From Novispirillum itersonii (GTDB lineage: Bacteria; Pseudomonadota; Alphaproteobacteria; Rhodospirillales; Rhodospirillaceae), in assembly GCF_014205675.1 (NCBI RefSeq), contig NZ_JACIIX010000011.1, positions 124,001 through 188,000 of the forward strand: a stretch of 64,000 bases of DNA. Reading direction: 5' to 3'. Of this stretch, positions 44,533 through 53,202 are shown in pieces (position 1 is the stretch's first letter; each line of letters opens with the position of its first letter). The notes under the pieces are model-generated. The model ran no database searches, had not been told where the DNA came from, and saw only the letters and a program-made list of their open reading frames with translations. The position numbers and the translations under genes are program-made.

Positions 44533-45627
44533 GTGATCCCCGGCCCCATGAGCCCCGGCCCAGTGCCTCCCGTCCCGGCCCCCGCCGCAGCCACCCTGTC
44601 CCTGACAGCGGTGATCGCCGCCGTGACGGATGAGGTGCCGCGCGTGCTGGTCGCCCGGCGGATGCAGCACGCGCTGGCCACCCCGGCCCAGCAGGGGGCG
44701 CCGATTCTGGCCGCCGACAGCCGCGACAGCCTGCCCTTCGGCCCGTTTGATCCGGTCAGTCACAACACGCTGGACCATGGCTGCCGCCAGTGGGTGGAAA
44801 CCCAGACCGGCCTGAGCCTGCGTTATGTCGAACAGCTGTTTACCTTCGGCGGCCGCAACCGCGACCCGCGCGAACTCTACGGCGGCCCCCGGGTGGTGAC
44901 GGTGGCCTATCTGGCGCTGACACAGGAAGACCGGCTGGCAGGCAGCGGCGAAGCCAGCTGGCGCGACTGGTACGGTTTTCTGCCGTGGGAAGACTGGCGG
45001 ACCGGCACCCCGGCAATCATCGATCAGGTGATCCGCCCGCATCTGGCCGACTGGGCCGCCAGCGCCCCCGCCCCGGAGGAGCGCCGCCGCCGCACCGAAC
45101 GGATGGAAACCAGTTTCGGATCCGGCCCGGCCAGCGTGTTTGACCCGGTGCGGGCGCTGGACCGCTATGAAGTGCTGTATGAAGCCGGTCTGGTGCCGGA
45201 AGCGCTGCGCGATCAGGCGGAACTGGCGCGTGCCGCCGGGGATGCCGGGGCCCTGCCCGACCCGGTGCGGCTGGCGGTGGCCGCCCGTCTCGGCAGCCCG
45301 ATGGCTCTGGACAACCGCCGGATTCTGGCCTCCGCCCTCGCCCGCCTGCGCGGCAAGCTGGCCTATCGCCCGGTGGTGTTTGATCTGCTGCCCCCCACCT
45401 TCACGCTGCTGCACCTGCAACGGGTGGTGGAGGCGCTGTTCGGCACCACCCTGCACAAGCAGAACTTCCGGCGCACCATCGCCAGTCTGGATGTGGTGGA
45501 AGCCACCGGCAGGCTGGAAGCCGTCGGCCGGGGCCGTCCGGCGGAACTCTATAGTTTCCGCCGCGAGGCGCTGCTGGAACGGCGGACACTGGGCATTGGC
45601 GTGCCGACCGCCCGCTCCTGCGAGTGA
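44533..45627 (+). CDS. Nudix-fold NAD regulator, NrtR/NadQ-like
   Basis: 364 residues. The N-terminal half is a degenerate Nudix fold with the regulator-type segment YVEQLFTFGGRNRDPRE and RVVTVAYLALT. A middle part follows, and the C-terminal winged helix has LLPPTFTLLHLQRVVEALFG, HKQNFRRTIASL and RGRPAELYSFRRE (split). NrtR-type proteins bind ADP-ribose or related NAD derivatives and repress NAD biosynthesis genes; alphaproteobacterial relatives have been named NadQ. The GTG start follows GGAGG. It lies 2 kb upstream of nadABC, whose promoter carries three operators, so it is the best candidate repressor. Confidence 0.75.
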   Translation: MIPGPMSPGPVPPVPAPAAATLSLTAVIAAVTDEVPRVLVARRMQHALATPAQQGAPILAADSRDSLPFGPFDPVSHNTLDHGCRQWVETQTGLSLRYVEQLFTFGGRNRDPRELYGGPRVVTVAYLALTQEDRLAGSGEASWRDWYGFLPWEDWRTGTPAIIDQVIRPHLADWAASAPAPEERRRRTERMETSFGSGPASVFDPVRALDRYEVLYEAGLVPEALRDQAELARAAGDAGALPDPVRLAVAARLGSPMALDNRRILASALARLRGKLAYRPVVFDLLPPTFTLLHLQRVVEALFGTTLHKQNFRRTIASLDVVEATGRLEAVGRGRPAELYSFRREALLERRTLGIGVPTARSCE

Positions 45628-45673
45628 CCTGACCCCCGACCCGCCTCGGCCTTAGCCGGGGCTGGCCCGACTC

Positions 45674-46267
45674 TCAGGCCGCCACCGGCAGCTCCGCCTG
45701 TCGCAGGAACTCGGCGACATCCCCGTAGAACAGGTGTTCACAGGCGGCGATCCGGGCATCATCCCAATCCCACCAGCGCAGGCGCAGCAGGCGGGTAATC
45801 TGATCCTCGCTGAAGCGGTAGCGCACCACCCGGCCGGGATTGCCGATGACAATGGCATAGGGCGGAACGTCTTTGGCCACCACCGCCCCGGCCCCGATGA
45901 TGGCGCCGTCGCCGATGGTCACCCCGCTGAGGACCATCGCCCGCGCCCCGATCCACACATCATTGCCGATGCGGATCGGCCCTTTGGTCACCGCATCGCG
46001 GTTGCCCTGCTGCGGATGCAGCATCAGGGTACGGAACGGATAGGTGGACGGCAGGTCTGTCGGGTGATCCACCCGCGAAAACAGCATCACCTCCGGCCCG
46101 ATCGAGCAGAAAGCCCCGATCGAAACCGGTGCCTGCGCCGAAGCCCCCAGCACCATTGACCGCGTCAGCCCATAGCTGCGCCGCCCGAGAGTGACATGAT
46201 CCGGGACCCGACACCCGGAGTCGTTCCGGCAGAACATTTTCCGCAGGATTTTTTTAAGCGAAGCCAT
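45674..46267 (-). CDS. CatB-related O-acetyltransferase (hexapeptide family)
   Basis: 197-residue left-handed beta-helix acetyltransferase. Hexapeptide repeats run through PVSIGAFCSIGPEVMLF, GPIRIGNDVWIGARAMVLSG and VTIGDGAIIGAGAVVAKDV, and the active-site His lies in SRVDHPTDL. It is related to xenobiotic and polysaccharide O-acetyltransferases, with acetyl-CoA as the likely donor; the acceptor is unknown. It is inserted between the NAD regulator and nadA on the opposite strand. Confidence 0.82.
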   Translation of the reverse strand: MASLKKILRKMFCRNDSGCRVPDHVTLGRRSYGLTRSMVLGASAQAPVSIGAFCSIGPEVMLFSRVDHPTDLPSTYPFRTLMLHPQQGNRDAVTKGPIRIGNDVWIGARAMVLSGVTIGDGAIIGAGAVVAKDVPPYAIVIGNPGRVVRYRFSEDQITRLLRLRWWDWDDARIAACEHLFYGDVAEFLRQAELPVAA

Positions 46268-46456
46268 CAGACACCGTCTTTCTGTCGGCGCGTTATCCCC
46301 GGCGGCATCCTACACCGCCGGTAATGACCTGTACACCAACGACAAGTGATCTGAATTCCAGACAAAAGGCGTAGACAACCGCCCTCATCCCCGCGTTGCC
46401 CCCACCGGCGGCGTGTCGGCACGGCCCGGCAGCGGAAGACCCCATTCCGCGAATTG

Positions 46457-46485
46457 TTGCAGTTTCGCGTTTTATGCTCTATAAG
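46457..46485 (+). promoter_or_regulatory. Sigma70-type promoter of nadABC
   Basis: TTGCAG (46457-46462) and TATAAG (46480-46485) with an exact 17-bp spacer. The -10 hexamer lies within operator 1 (46474-46490). The start point is expected near 46492, giving a leader of about 120 bases. Confidence 0.8.
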
Positions 46486-46538
46486 AGCATTAAATATATG
46501 CTCCAACTGAGCATTTATAGAGTGCTCGAAACCAGCAT
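46474..46538. promoter_or_regulatory. Three 17-bp operators at exact 24-bp spacing before nadA
   Basis: Operator 1 ATGCTC-TATAA-GAGCAT (46474-46490) and operator 2 ATGCTC-CAACT-GAGCAT (46498-46514) are perfect inverted repeats. Operator 3 GTGCTC-GAAAC-CAGCAT (46522-46538) is degenerate at one base on each side. Starts are 24 bp apart. Operator 1 covers the -10 element; 2 and 3 follow the expected start point. They are most likely bound by the NrtR/NadQ-like regulator. Confidence 0.85.
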
Positions 46539-46615
46539 AATTCGACACACCGCCATTCCGGGAGGTCCGGCCCAGCCTGACCGTTGCCGGAAGGTCTGAA
46601 AGGGACCGCAGCGTT

Positions 46616-47614
46616 ATGACCGTTCAGCCCCGCCTTGATCTCGATGCCGTTTATGGCCGCATGCGCGACAGCCTGACCCCGGTGGAATGGAAGCTGATCG
46701 TCCCGGTGGTGGAGGAAATCCACCGCCTGAAGGCCGAGCGCAATGCCGTGATTCTCGCCCACAATTACATGAAGCCGGAAATCTTCCACGGCGTCGCCGA
46801 TATCGTCGGCGACTCGCTGGCGCTGGCCCAGAAGGCGGTGGGAACCGAAGCCGACGTGATCGTCATGGCCGGGGTCCACTTCATGGCGGAAACCGCCAAG
46901 GTGCTGAACCCGCACAAAGTGGTGCTGATGCCGGACATGCGGGCGGGCTGTTCACTGGCCGACTCCATCACCGCCGCCGACGTGCGGGCCCTGCGGGCGA
47001 AACATCCCGGTGTGCCGGTCTGCGTTTACGTCAACACCTCGGCAGAGGTGAAGGCGGAAGCCGACATCTGCTGTACCTCCGGCAATGCGGTGAAGATCGT
47101 CGAGGCGATTGCCGCTGAAACCGGCAGCGACAGCGTGCTGTTCCTGCCGGACAAATATCTGGCCGCCTATGTGCAGTCGCAGACGAAAGTGAAGATCATT
47201 CCCTTCGATGGTGCCTGCGAAGTGCACGAGCAGTATTCGGCCAGCGACATCACCTCGATCCGTGCTGACTACGATGGTGACATCACGGTCATTGCCCATC
47301 CGGAATGCCCGTCGGAGGTGATCGGGGCCGCCGACTTTGCCGGATCCACCGCGCAGATGGCCGACTTTGTCGCCAAAGAAAAACCGGCGCGGGTGCTGCT
47401 GATCACCGAATGTTCGATGGGGGACAACCTGATCGCCGCCAACCCGGCGGTGGAATTTGTGCGCAGCTGTCATATGTGCCCGCACATGAAGCGGATCACG
47501 CTGGACAACATCGCCGCCAGCCTGCGGACGCTGGAACCGCGTGTCGAGGTCCCGGCCCATCTGATTGAACGGTCCCGCGCCAGCGTTGAACGCATGCTGT
47601 CGGTCGGCCGGTAA
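46616..47614 (+). CDS. nadA: Quinolinate synthase
   Basis: 332-residue NadA, a 4Fe-4S enzyme that condenses iminoaspartate with dihydroxyacetone phosphate to quinolinate. HNYMKPEIFHGVADIVGDSL, GVHFMAETAKVL, MRAGCSLADSI, ECPSEV and SCHMCPHMKRIT carry the conserved substrate and cluster residues, including cysteines in RAGCS, ADICCTSGN and CHMCPHM. First gene of nadABC; nadB starts 53 bp downstream. Confidence 0.97.
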   Translation: MTVQPRLDLDAVYGRMRDSLTPVEWKLIVPVVEEIHRLKAERNAVILAHNYMKPEIFHGVADIVGDSLALAQKAVGTEADVIVMAGVHFMAETAKVLNPHKVVLMPDMRAGCSLADSITAADVRALRAKHPGVPVCVYVNTSAEVKAEADICCTSGNAVKIVEAIAAETGSDSVLFLPDKYLAAYVQSQTKVKIIPFDGACEVHEQYSASDITSIRADYDGDITVIAHPECPSEVIGAADFAGSTAQMADFVAKEKPARVLLITECSMGDNLIAANPAVEFVRSCHMCPHMKRITLDNIAASLRTLEPRVEVPAHLIERSRASVERMLSVGR

Positions 47615-47667
47615 CCCTTTCGAAATCTTAACAAACACTCCGTCGTGACCGGCGGTAGGAGGCGCAG

Positions 47668-49263
47668 ATGTCTGCTCCCGTGGTGGTAATCGGGTCCGGC
47701 GTGGCCGGGCTGAGTGCGGCGCTGGCGCTGGCCCCGCTGCCGGTGGTTCTCGTGACCAAGACCGGGGCCCTCGCCTCCGGCTCCACCCCCTGGGCGCAGG
47801 GTGGCATTGCCGCCGCGCTGGGGGCCGGGGATTCGCCGGAAATGCATCTGGCTGACACCATTGCTGCCGGGGCCGGGCTGACCGACCCGGTGGTGACCTC
47901 CCTGCTGACCCGGCAGGGCGCGGTGGCGGTGCGGGATCTGATCGACCGCGGCCTGCCGTTTGACCGTGACGGCACCGGGGCTCCGCTGCTGGGGCGGGAA
48001 GCTGCCCATTCCGTCGACCGTATCATCCATGCTCAGGGCGACCGGACCGGGCGGGTGGTGGCCGACTGGCTGGCAGCAGCCGCGCAGCAGGCCGACCATA
48101 TCACCGTGCTGACCGACACGCTGGCCACCGATCTGGTGGAGGCTGACGGCCGCATTGCCGGGGTGCAGATCCATGGCCCGGAAGGCTGGCAGGTCCTGCC
48201 CGCCCGGGCGGTGGTGCTGGCCAGCGGCGGCTGGGGCATGGTGTGGCGCGATACCACCAATCCGGCAGAAAATACCGGCGACGGTCTGGTGATGGCCGCC
48301 CGCGCCGGGGCGATGCTGGCCGATCTGGAATTCATGCAGTTCCACCCCACCGCACTGGCGGTGTCCGATGGCTCCGGGGCGCGGCTGCCGTTGCTGACCG
48401 AGGCCCTGCGCGGGGCCGGGGCGGTGCTGCTGGATGCCGCCGGAACCGCCTTCATGGCGGCGGAACACCCGCTGGCCGACCTTGCGCCGCGCGATGTGGT
48501 GGCCCGCGCCGTCGGGCAGCGCATCGCCGCCGGCGAGGTGGTGCGGCTGGACCTGCGCCCGGCCCTGAAGGCCAAGGGTGTTGCCGGATTCCCGCAGGTG
48601 ATGGAAGTCTGCACCGCCGCCGGACTGGATCCGTGGGCTGAACCGGTGCCGATCACCCCGGCCGCCCATTATGCCATGGGCGGCGTGGTCACCGATCCGC
48701 GCGGGCGCACCAGCCGCTCCGGCCTGTGGGCCTGCGGCGAAGTGGCCTGCACCGGGGTGCATGGGGCCAACCGCCTTGCCTCCAACTCCCTGCTGGAAGG
48801 GCTGGTGTTTGCCCGGCAGGTGGCGGCGGATATCCGCACCACCCTGTCCCGGCCACAGGTGGTGTCGGACACCTCCCTGTCGGCTCCGGTCCCGGTGCTC
48901 GTCAGCCCGGATACCGCCGCCGTGCAGACCGTGCGCGCCGCCATGAGCCAGCAGGCCGGTCTGGTCCGCGATGCCGCCGGACTGACCGCCGCCGCCGCCG
49001 CCATTGCCGCCGTCCCGGTCCGGCCGTTGGCAGCGGATGCTTCCAGCGGGGCCATCCGGCAGGCGGTGGAAAGCCGGAACCTGCTGACCATCGCCGGGTT
49101 GATCACCGAAGCCGCCCTGCGCCGCCGTGAAAGCCGGGGCGCGCACTGGCGCCGCGATTACCCGGAGGCCAATCCGGCCCTCGCCCGCCGCCTGACCCAG
49201 CGGCTGGAGGAAGACGGCCAGTCCATCACCGCCGCCGCCGCGCTGTCGGTGGTCGCAACCTGA
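47668..49263 (+). CDS. nadB: L-aspartate oxidase
   Basis: 531-residue FAD enzyme oxidising L-aspartate to iminoaspartate for NadA. FAD motif VIGSGVAGLSAAL, then GSTPWAQGGIAAAL, HAQGDRTGRVV, EFMQFHPTAL and PAAHYAMGGVVTD are the succinate-dehydrogenase-like flavoprotein signatures. The C-terminal three-helix domain is present. A GGAGG-type site precedes the ATG. Confidence 0.96.
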   Translation: MSAPVVVIGSGVAGLSAALALAPLPVVLVTKTGALASGSTPWAQGGIAAALGAGDSPEMHLADTIAAGAGLTDPVVTSLLTRQGAVAVRDLIDRGLPFDRDGTGAPLLGREAAHSVDRIIHAQGDRTGRVVADWLAAAAQQADHITVLTDTLATDLVEADGRIAGVQIHGPEGWQVLPARAVVLASGGWGMVWRDTTNPAENTGDGLVMAARAGAMLADLEFMQFHPTALAVSDGSGARLPLLTEALRGAGAVLLDAAGTAFMAAEHPLADLAPRDVVARAVGQRIAAGEVVRLDLRPALKAKGVAGFPQVMEVCTAAGLDPWAEPVPITPAAHYAMGGVVTDPRGRTSRSGLWACGEVACTGVHGANRLASNSLLEGLVFARQVAADIRTTLSRPQVVSDTSLSAPVPVLVSPDTAAVQTVRAAMSQQAGLVRDAAGLTAAAAAIAAVPVRPLAADASSGAIRQAVESRNLLTIAGLITEAALRRRESRGAHWRRDYPEANPALARRLTQRLEEDGQSITAAAALSVVAT

Positions 49264-49320
49264 ACCGGTTTCCGTATTCCGTTATCCGTTCTTCAATCCG
49301 ACTCAGGAGATCCCTGACAA

Positions 49321-50175
49321 ATGAGCATGCCGCACGCCCTGATCGTCGACCCGCTGCTTGAAGGCTTCCTGCGGGAAGATCTGGGCCGCGCCGGGGATAT
49401 CACCACCGACGCCATTGCCCCGGACGGGCTGACCGCCCGCTGCGCCTTCACCTTCCGGCAGGCCGGGGTGGTCTGCGGTCTGGAGCTGGCGCGCCGGGTG
49501 TTCGCGCTGGTCGATCCGACGGTGCAGGTGACCCTGCATGCCAAGGACGGCGACACCATCGCCGCCGGAACCGTGGTGGCCGAGGTCTCCGGCCCGGCCC
49601 GGGGCATCCTGACCGGGGAGCGGGTTGCCCTGAACCTGATGGGCCGCCTGTCCGGCATCGCCACCCTGACCCGCCATTGCGTTGATCAGGCTGCTCCGCA
49701 CGGCACCCGCATTGCCTGCACCCGCAAGACCACCCCGGGCCTGCGGATTCTGGAAAAGTGGGCGGTGCGCGTCGGCGGCGGCACCAATCACCGCTTCGGG
49801 CTGGATGATGGCGTGCTGATCAAGGACAACCACATCGGGGTTGCCGGATCGATCACCGAAGCGGTGCGCCGGGTGCGTGACCGCCTCGGCCACATGGTGA
49901 AGGTTGAGGTCGAGGTCGATACCCTTGAACAGCTCGCCGAACTGCTGGCGCTGGAAACCGGGGCCGATGCGGTGCTGCTGGACAACATGCCGCCGCCGGT
50001 GCTGCGGCAGGCGGTGGCGATGGTGGCGGGCCGCCTGACCACCGAGGCCTCCGGCGGCATCACCCCGGATAACGTCAACGAAGTGGCCGCCACCGGGGTG
50101 GACCTGATTTCCCTCGGCTTCCTGACCCACAGCGCCAAAACGCTGGATGTCGGGCTGGACTTCACCAGCCTGTAA
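49321..50175 (+). CDS. nadC: Nicotinate-nucleotide pyrophosphorylase (carboxylating)
   Basis: 284-residue quinolinate phosphoribosyltransferase giving nicotinate mononucleotide. ALNLMGRLSGIATLTR, CTRKTTPGLRILEKWAV, GGGTNHRFGLDDGVLIKDNH (in parts), EVEVDTLEQL and EASGGITPDNV are typical. Last gene of nadABC. The ATG lies 57 bp after nadB, with AGGAG upstream. Confidence 0.97.
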   Translation: MSMPHALIVDPLLEGFLREDLGRAGDITTDAIAPDGLTARCAFTFRQAGVVCGLELARRVFALVDPTVQVTLHAKDGDTIAAGTVVAEVSGPARGILTGERVALNLMGRLSGIATLTRHCVDQAAPHGTRIACTRKTTPGLRILEKWAVRVGGGTNHRFGLDDGVLIKDNHIGVAGSITEAVRRVRDRLGHMVKVEVEVDTLEQLAELLALETGADAVLLDNMPPPVLRQAVAMVAGRLTTEASGGITPDNVNEVAATGVDLISLGFLTHSAKTLDVGLDFTSL

Positions 50176-50194
50176 GACAGCCCCATCACCAAAA

Positions 50195-50230
50195 GACCGG
50201 GCGCGGAAGGGAAACCCTCCGCGCCCGGTC
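50195..50230. terminator. Convergent terminator between nadC and pirin gene
   Basis: GACCGGGCGCGGA (50195-50207) pairs with TCCGCGCCCGGTC (50218-50230). Read leftward it is followed by TTTT, which suits the pirin gene; rightward the T-run is poor. Confidence 0.7.
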
Positions 50231-50253
50231 CTGTTCTGGGGAGCAATATCTTT

Positions 50254-50970
50254 TTATTCCGGCAGTGCAACATCAACCAGAGTGACTTCGGTCTCTTCCA
50301 GTGCCGTCAGGGTCAGTCCGGCTTCCCCCTGCACCAGCAGGCCATCACGGGCGTTGACGGTGACGGTCTTGCCACCGGCTTCGGCAGTCAGACTGCCGTA
50401 GGTCGGCACCAGATAAGCCCCACGGCCGTGCAGTGGTGTCACCCACGCGGTGCCTTTCGGCAGAACCCCGCCCAAAACAGCGGCATCCTGCGCAATCGGG
50501 ATCGCCCCGGCGGCAATATCGGCCTCGCGGCCGGAGGCCAGCGTGTGCAGGGTGCCGGGATCGGTGGGGAAGTCGCGCATTTCCCAGCGCGGGGTCAGGC
50601 CGCGGCGGTTGGGATGGATCCAGATCTGAAACAGGGTCATGTCATCGGGATCCAGATTGAACTCGGAATGGACAATCCCGGTCCCGGCGCTCATCACCTG
50701 AATGCTGCCCTTCGGCACCCGGCCATGGCTGCCGAGGTTATCGCGGTGGGTGATCGCGCCGTTGCGGACATAGGTGATGATTTCCATGTCGCGGTGCGGG
50801 TGGGGATCAAAGCCGCCCCCGGCGCGCACGGTGTCATCATTCCACACCCGCAACGGGCCCAGCCCCATGCGACTGCCATCGTGGTAGTTTGCAAAGCTGA
50901 AGTGATAGCGGGCGGAGAGCCAGTCGATCTCAAAACGCCCAAGGGAGTTAAACGGACGAAGGTCGAGCAT
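50254..50970 (-). CDS. Pirin family protein
   Basis: 238-residue bicupin of the pirin family. N-terminal cupin metal ligands are visible in FDPHPHRDMEIITYV and SAGTGIVHSEFN (His/His/His/Glu). Pirins bind iron and some have quercetinase activity; the role here is unknown. Start 50970 follows AGGAG at 8 bases; an upstream in-frame TTG is disfavoured. Confidence 0.9.
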   Translation of the reverse strand: MLDLRPFNSLGRFEIDWLSARYHFSFANYHDGSRMGLGPLRVWNDDTVRAGGGFDPHPHRDMEIITYVRNGAITHRDNLGSHGRVPKGSIQVMSAGTGIVHSEFNLDPDDMTLFQIWIHPNRRGLTPRWEMRDFPTDPGTLHTLASGREADIAAGAIPIAQDAAVLGGVLPKGTAWVTPLHGRGAYLVPTYGSLTAEAGGKTVTVNARDGLLVQGEAGLTLTALEETEVTLVDVALPE

Positions 50971-51103
50971 CGCGGCCTCTCCTGTCAAAAGGGGTGGGGA
51001 GTCTGATCCACCGGGCGGTTCAGGGGCCCGGACCGGTGGCAGGGGGGAACACAGGACACAGCGGGCGCACCCCGGTCAGGGGCAGGGGTGCGCCCGATCT
51101 GGC

Positions 51104-51706
51104 TTAACCGTGCAGCTTGGTGGCGATTTCGGCTACATGGCGGCCCTGGAAGCGGGCACCATCCAGTTCGTTGGCGGACGGCTGACGGGACCCGTCGCCA
51201 CCGGCCAGCGTGGTGGCGCCATACGGGCTGCCGCCGGTCACTTCGGACAGAGTGGTCTGGCCCTGGAAGGAATACGGCAGGCCGACGATGACCATGCCAT
51301 GGTGCAGCAGGGTGGTGTGGAACGACAGCAGGGTGCTTTCCTGACCGCCATGCTGGGTGGCGGTGGAGACGAACACGCTGCCAACCTTACCGATCAGCTT
51401 ACCGTTGAACCACAGGCCGCCGGTCTGATCGAGGAAGTTGCGCATCTGCGCCGCCATCATGCCGAAGCGGGTCGGGGTGCCGAAGATGATGGCGTCGTAG
51501 CTGGCCAGCTCTTCGACGGTGGCAACCGGGGCATCCTGATTCAGCTTGATGCCCGACTTCTGGGCGATTTCTTCCGGCACCAATTCCGGCACGCGGCGGA
51601 TATCAACGGTGGTGCCCTCAACGCTGGCGGCGCCTTCGGCAATGGCCTTGGCCATGGTTTCGATGTGACCGTAGGAGGAGTAGTAGAGGACGAGAACGCG
51701 GGCCAT
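51104..51706 (-). CDS. wrbA: NAD(P)H:quinone oxidoreductase type IV (WrbA)
   Basis: 200-residue flavodoxin-like WrbA reducing quinones by two electrons. FMN-binding elements [34 protein letters not shown] and [15 protein letters not shown] match. It is divergent from a LysR gene, with a palindrome in between, so that regulator is a likely controller. Confidence 0.95.
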   Translation of the reverse strand: MARVLVLYYSSYGHIETMAKAIAEGAASVEGTTVDIRRVPELVPEEIAQKSGIKLNQDAPVATVEELASYDAIIFGTPTRFGMMAAQMRNFLDQTGGLWFNGKLIGKVGSVFVSTATQHGGQESTLLSFHTTLLHHGMVIVGLPYSFQGQTTLSEVTGGSPYGATTLAGGDGSRQPSANELDGARFQGRHVAEIATKLHG

Positions 51707-51814
51707 GGAAGTGTCTCCTGTGCGGCGGGCCGGGATCGGCGCTGCGGGGTGGGGTAGCTGATGGGGCTAAGATACGCCTGTTCCGCGTCTGGACAATCCG
51801 GCTCGGGGGAATAA

Positions 51815-51839
51815 GATTGTCTCCCATATGGAAACAGTC
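51815..51839. promoter_or_regulatory. Imperfect palindrome between wrbA and lysR
   Basis: GATTGTCT and AAACAGTC flank the self-complementary core CCATATGG (51823-51830). One arm has an extra base. It lies 22 bp before the preferred LysR start and about 109 bp before wrbA, the normal place for a LysR autoregulatory site. Confidence 0.55.
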
Positions 51840-51860
51840 TGCGGGAGGGGACCCGGCATC

Positions 51861-52769
51861 ATGGATCGCCTGTCAGTGATGGAAGTGTTCGTCCGGGTGG
51901 TGGACGAAGGCGGGTTTTCGGCGGCGGCACGGCGGCTGAACCTGTCCAAGGCGGCGATCAGCAAGCAGGTGGCGGCACTGGAAGACCGGCTGGGCGTCCG
52001 CCTGCTCAACCGCACCACCCGGCAGGTGACCCTGACCGATGCCGGGGCGGTGTTTCATGCCCGGGCCCAGCGCATTCTGGCCGAAGCCGAGGAGGCGGAA
52101 ACCGAAATCGGCACCCTCGCCGCCGCCCCGCGCGGCATCCTGCGCATCAACGTGCCGATGACCTTCGGGGTCCGGCACATCGGGCCGCTGATGCCGGAGT
52201 TCATGGACCGCTACCCGGAGCTGATCCCGGAAATCAGCCTGTCTGACCGCTTTGTCGATGTGCTGGAGGAAGGGGTGGATGTGGTGGTGCGCATTGCGAC
52301 GCTGACCGATTCCAGCCTGATCGCCAAACGGCTGTGCTGCAATTCCCGCAGTCTGGTGGCCAGCCCGGACTATCTGGCCCGGCGCGGCACCCCACAGCGC
52401 CCGGAAGACCTGATCGACCACGATTGCCTGCTGTACACCTACCTGAAGCGCGAAGGCGTGTGGGAACTGACCGGCCCGGGCGGGCGGCAGATTGCCGTGC
52501 GGGTGGCCGAACCGAAAATGCGGGCCAACAACGGGGACATCATTCTTGCCGCCGCCCGGGCCGGACAGGGAATCGCCTATTCGCCGCTGTTCATGGCCGG
52601 GGATGACATCCGGGCCGGGCGGCTGGTGCCGGTGCTGCCGGACTGGCGGGATGAGCGGGCCTCGGTGTTTGCCGTGCATGCCCACACCCGCTTTGTTCCG
52701 GCCAAGGTACGGGTGTTCATCGACTTCCTCGCCGAGAAATTCGCCGGAAAACCGGCGTGGGAACCATAA
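51861..52769 (+). CDS. LysR-family transcriptional regulator
   Basis: 302 residues: the N-terminal winged helix (DRLSVMEVFVRVVDEGGFSAAARRLN then LSKAAISKQVAALEDRLG, split) and a periplasmic-binding-protein-like sensor domain (about 90-300). The ATG at 51861 lies after GGGAGGGG and gives the family's usual N-terminus; an in-frame ATG at 51828 lies inside the palindrome. Divergent from wrbA, which it probably controls in response to quinones or electrophiles (inference). Confidence 0.9.
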   Translation: MDRLSVMEVFVRVVDEGGFSAAARRLNLSKAAISKQVAALEDRLGVRLLNRTTRQVTLTDAGAVFHARAQRILAEAEEAETEIGTLAAAPRGILRINVPMTFGVRHIGPLMPEFMDRYPELIPEISLSDRFVDVLEEGVDVVVRIATLTDSSLIAKRLCCNSRSLVASPDYLARRGTPQRPEDLIDHDCLLYTYLKREGVWELTGPGGRQIAVRVAEPKMRANNGDIILAAARAGQGIAYSPLFMAGDDIRAGRLVPVLPDWRDERASVFAVHAHTRFVPAKVRVFIDFLAEKFAGKPAWEP

Positions 52770-52865
52770 GGCCCGGATCTGGCAACATTGGTGGGATCAT
52801 TGTCCTGTCGCCGGAGCGCAGGCCATGGGATGTACGGTCATCCCGTCCCCATCCCGGAGCCTGCC

Positions 52866-53180
52866 ATGCTGGAACTGCGCCCCAACTGCGAACTGTGTGA
52901 CCGCGACCTGCCACCGGAGTCGGCAGACGCCCGGATCTGTTCCTATGAATGCACCTATTGCGCCGACTGCGTGGAAACGGTGCTGCACAACGTCTGCCCG
53001 GCCTGCGGCGGTAACCTCACCCCGCGCCCGGTGCGGCCCCGGCAGGCGTGGCGGGCCGGGAAAAACCTTGGCCTCCTGCATCATCCGGCCAGCGTGATCC
53101 GGCGACACAGCCCGTTCCACGCCGACGACATTGCCGCCCACTGCGCCCGGATCCGGCTGCTGCCGCCCGATCAGCGGTAA
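52866..53180 (+). CDS. DUF1272 domain-containing small Cys-rich protein
   Basis: 104 residues. The first 65 carry the DUF1272 pattern MLELRPNCELCDRDLPP, then ICSYECTYCADC and VCPACGGNL: eight or more cysteines in CxxC pairs, probably binding zinc. The basic C-terminal tail is not conserved. GGAG precedes the ATG by 7 bases. Function unknown. Confidence 0.85.
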   Translation: MLELRPNCELCDRDLPPESADARICSYECTYCADCVETVLHNVCPACGGNLTPRPVRPRQAWRAGKNLGLLHHPASVIRRHSPFHADDIAAHCARIRLLPPDQR

Positions 53181-53202
53181 GGCAGGCCGGTTCTCCCGAC
53201 GT

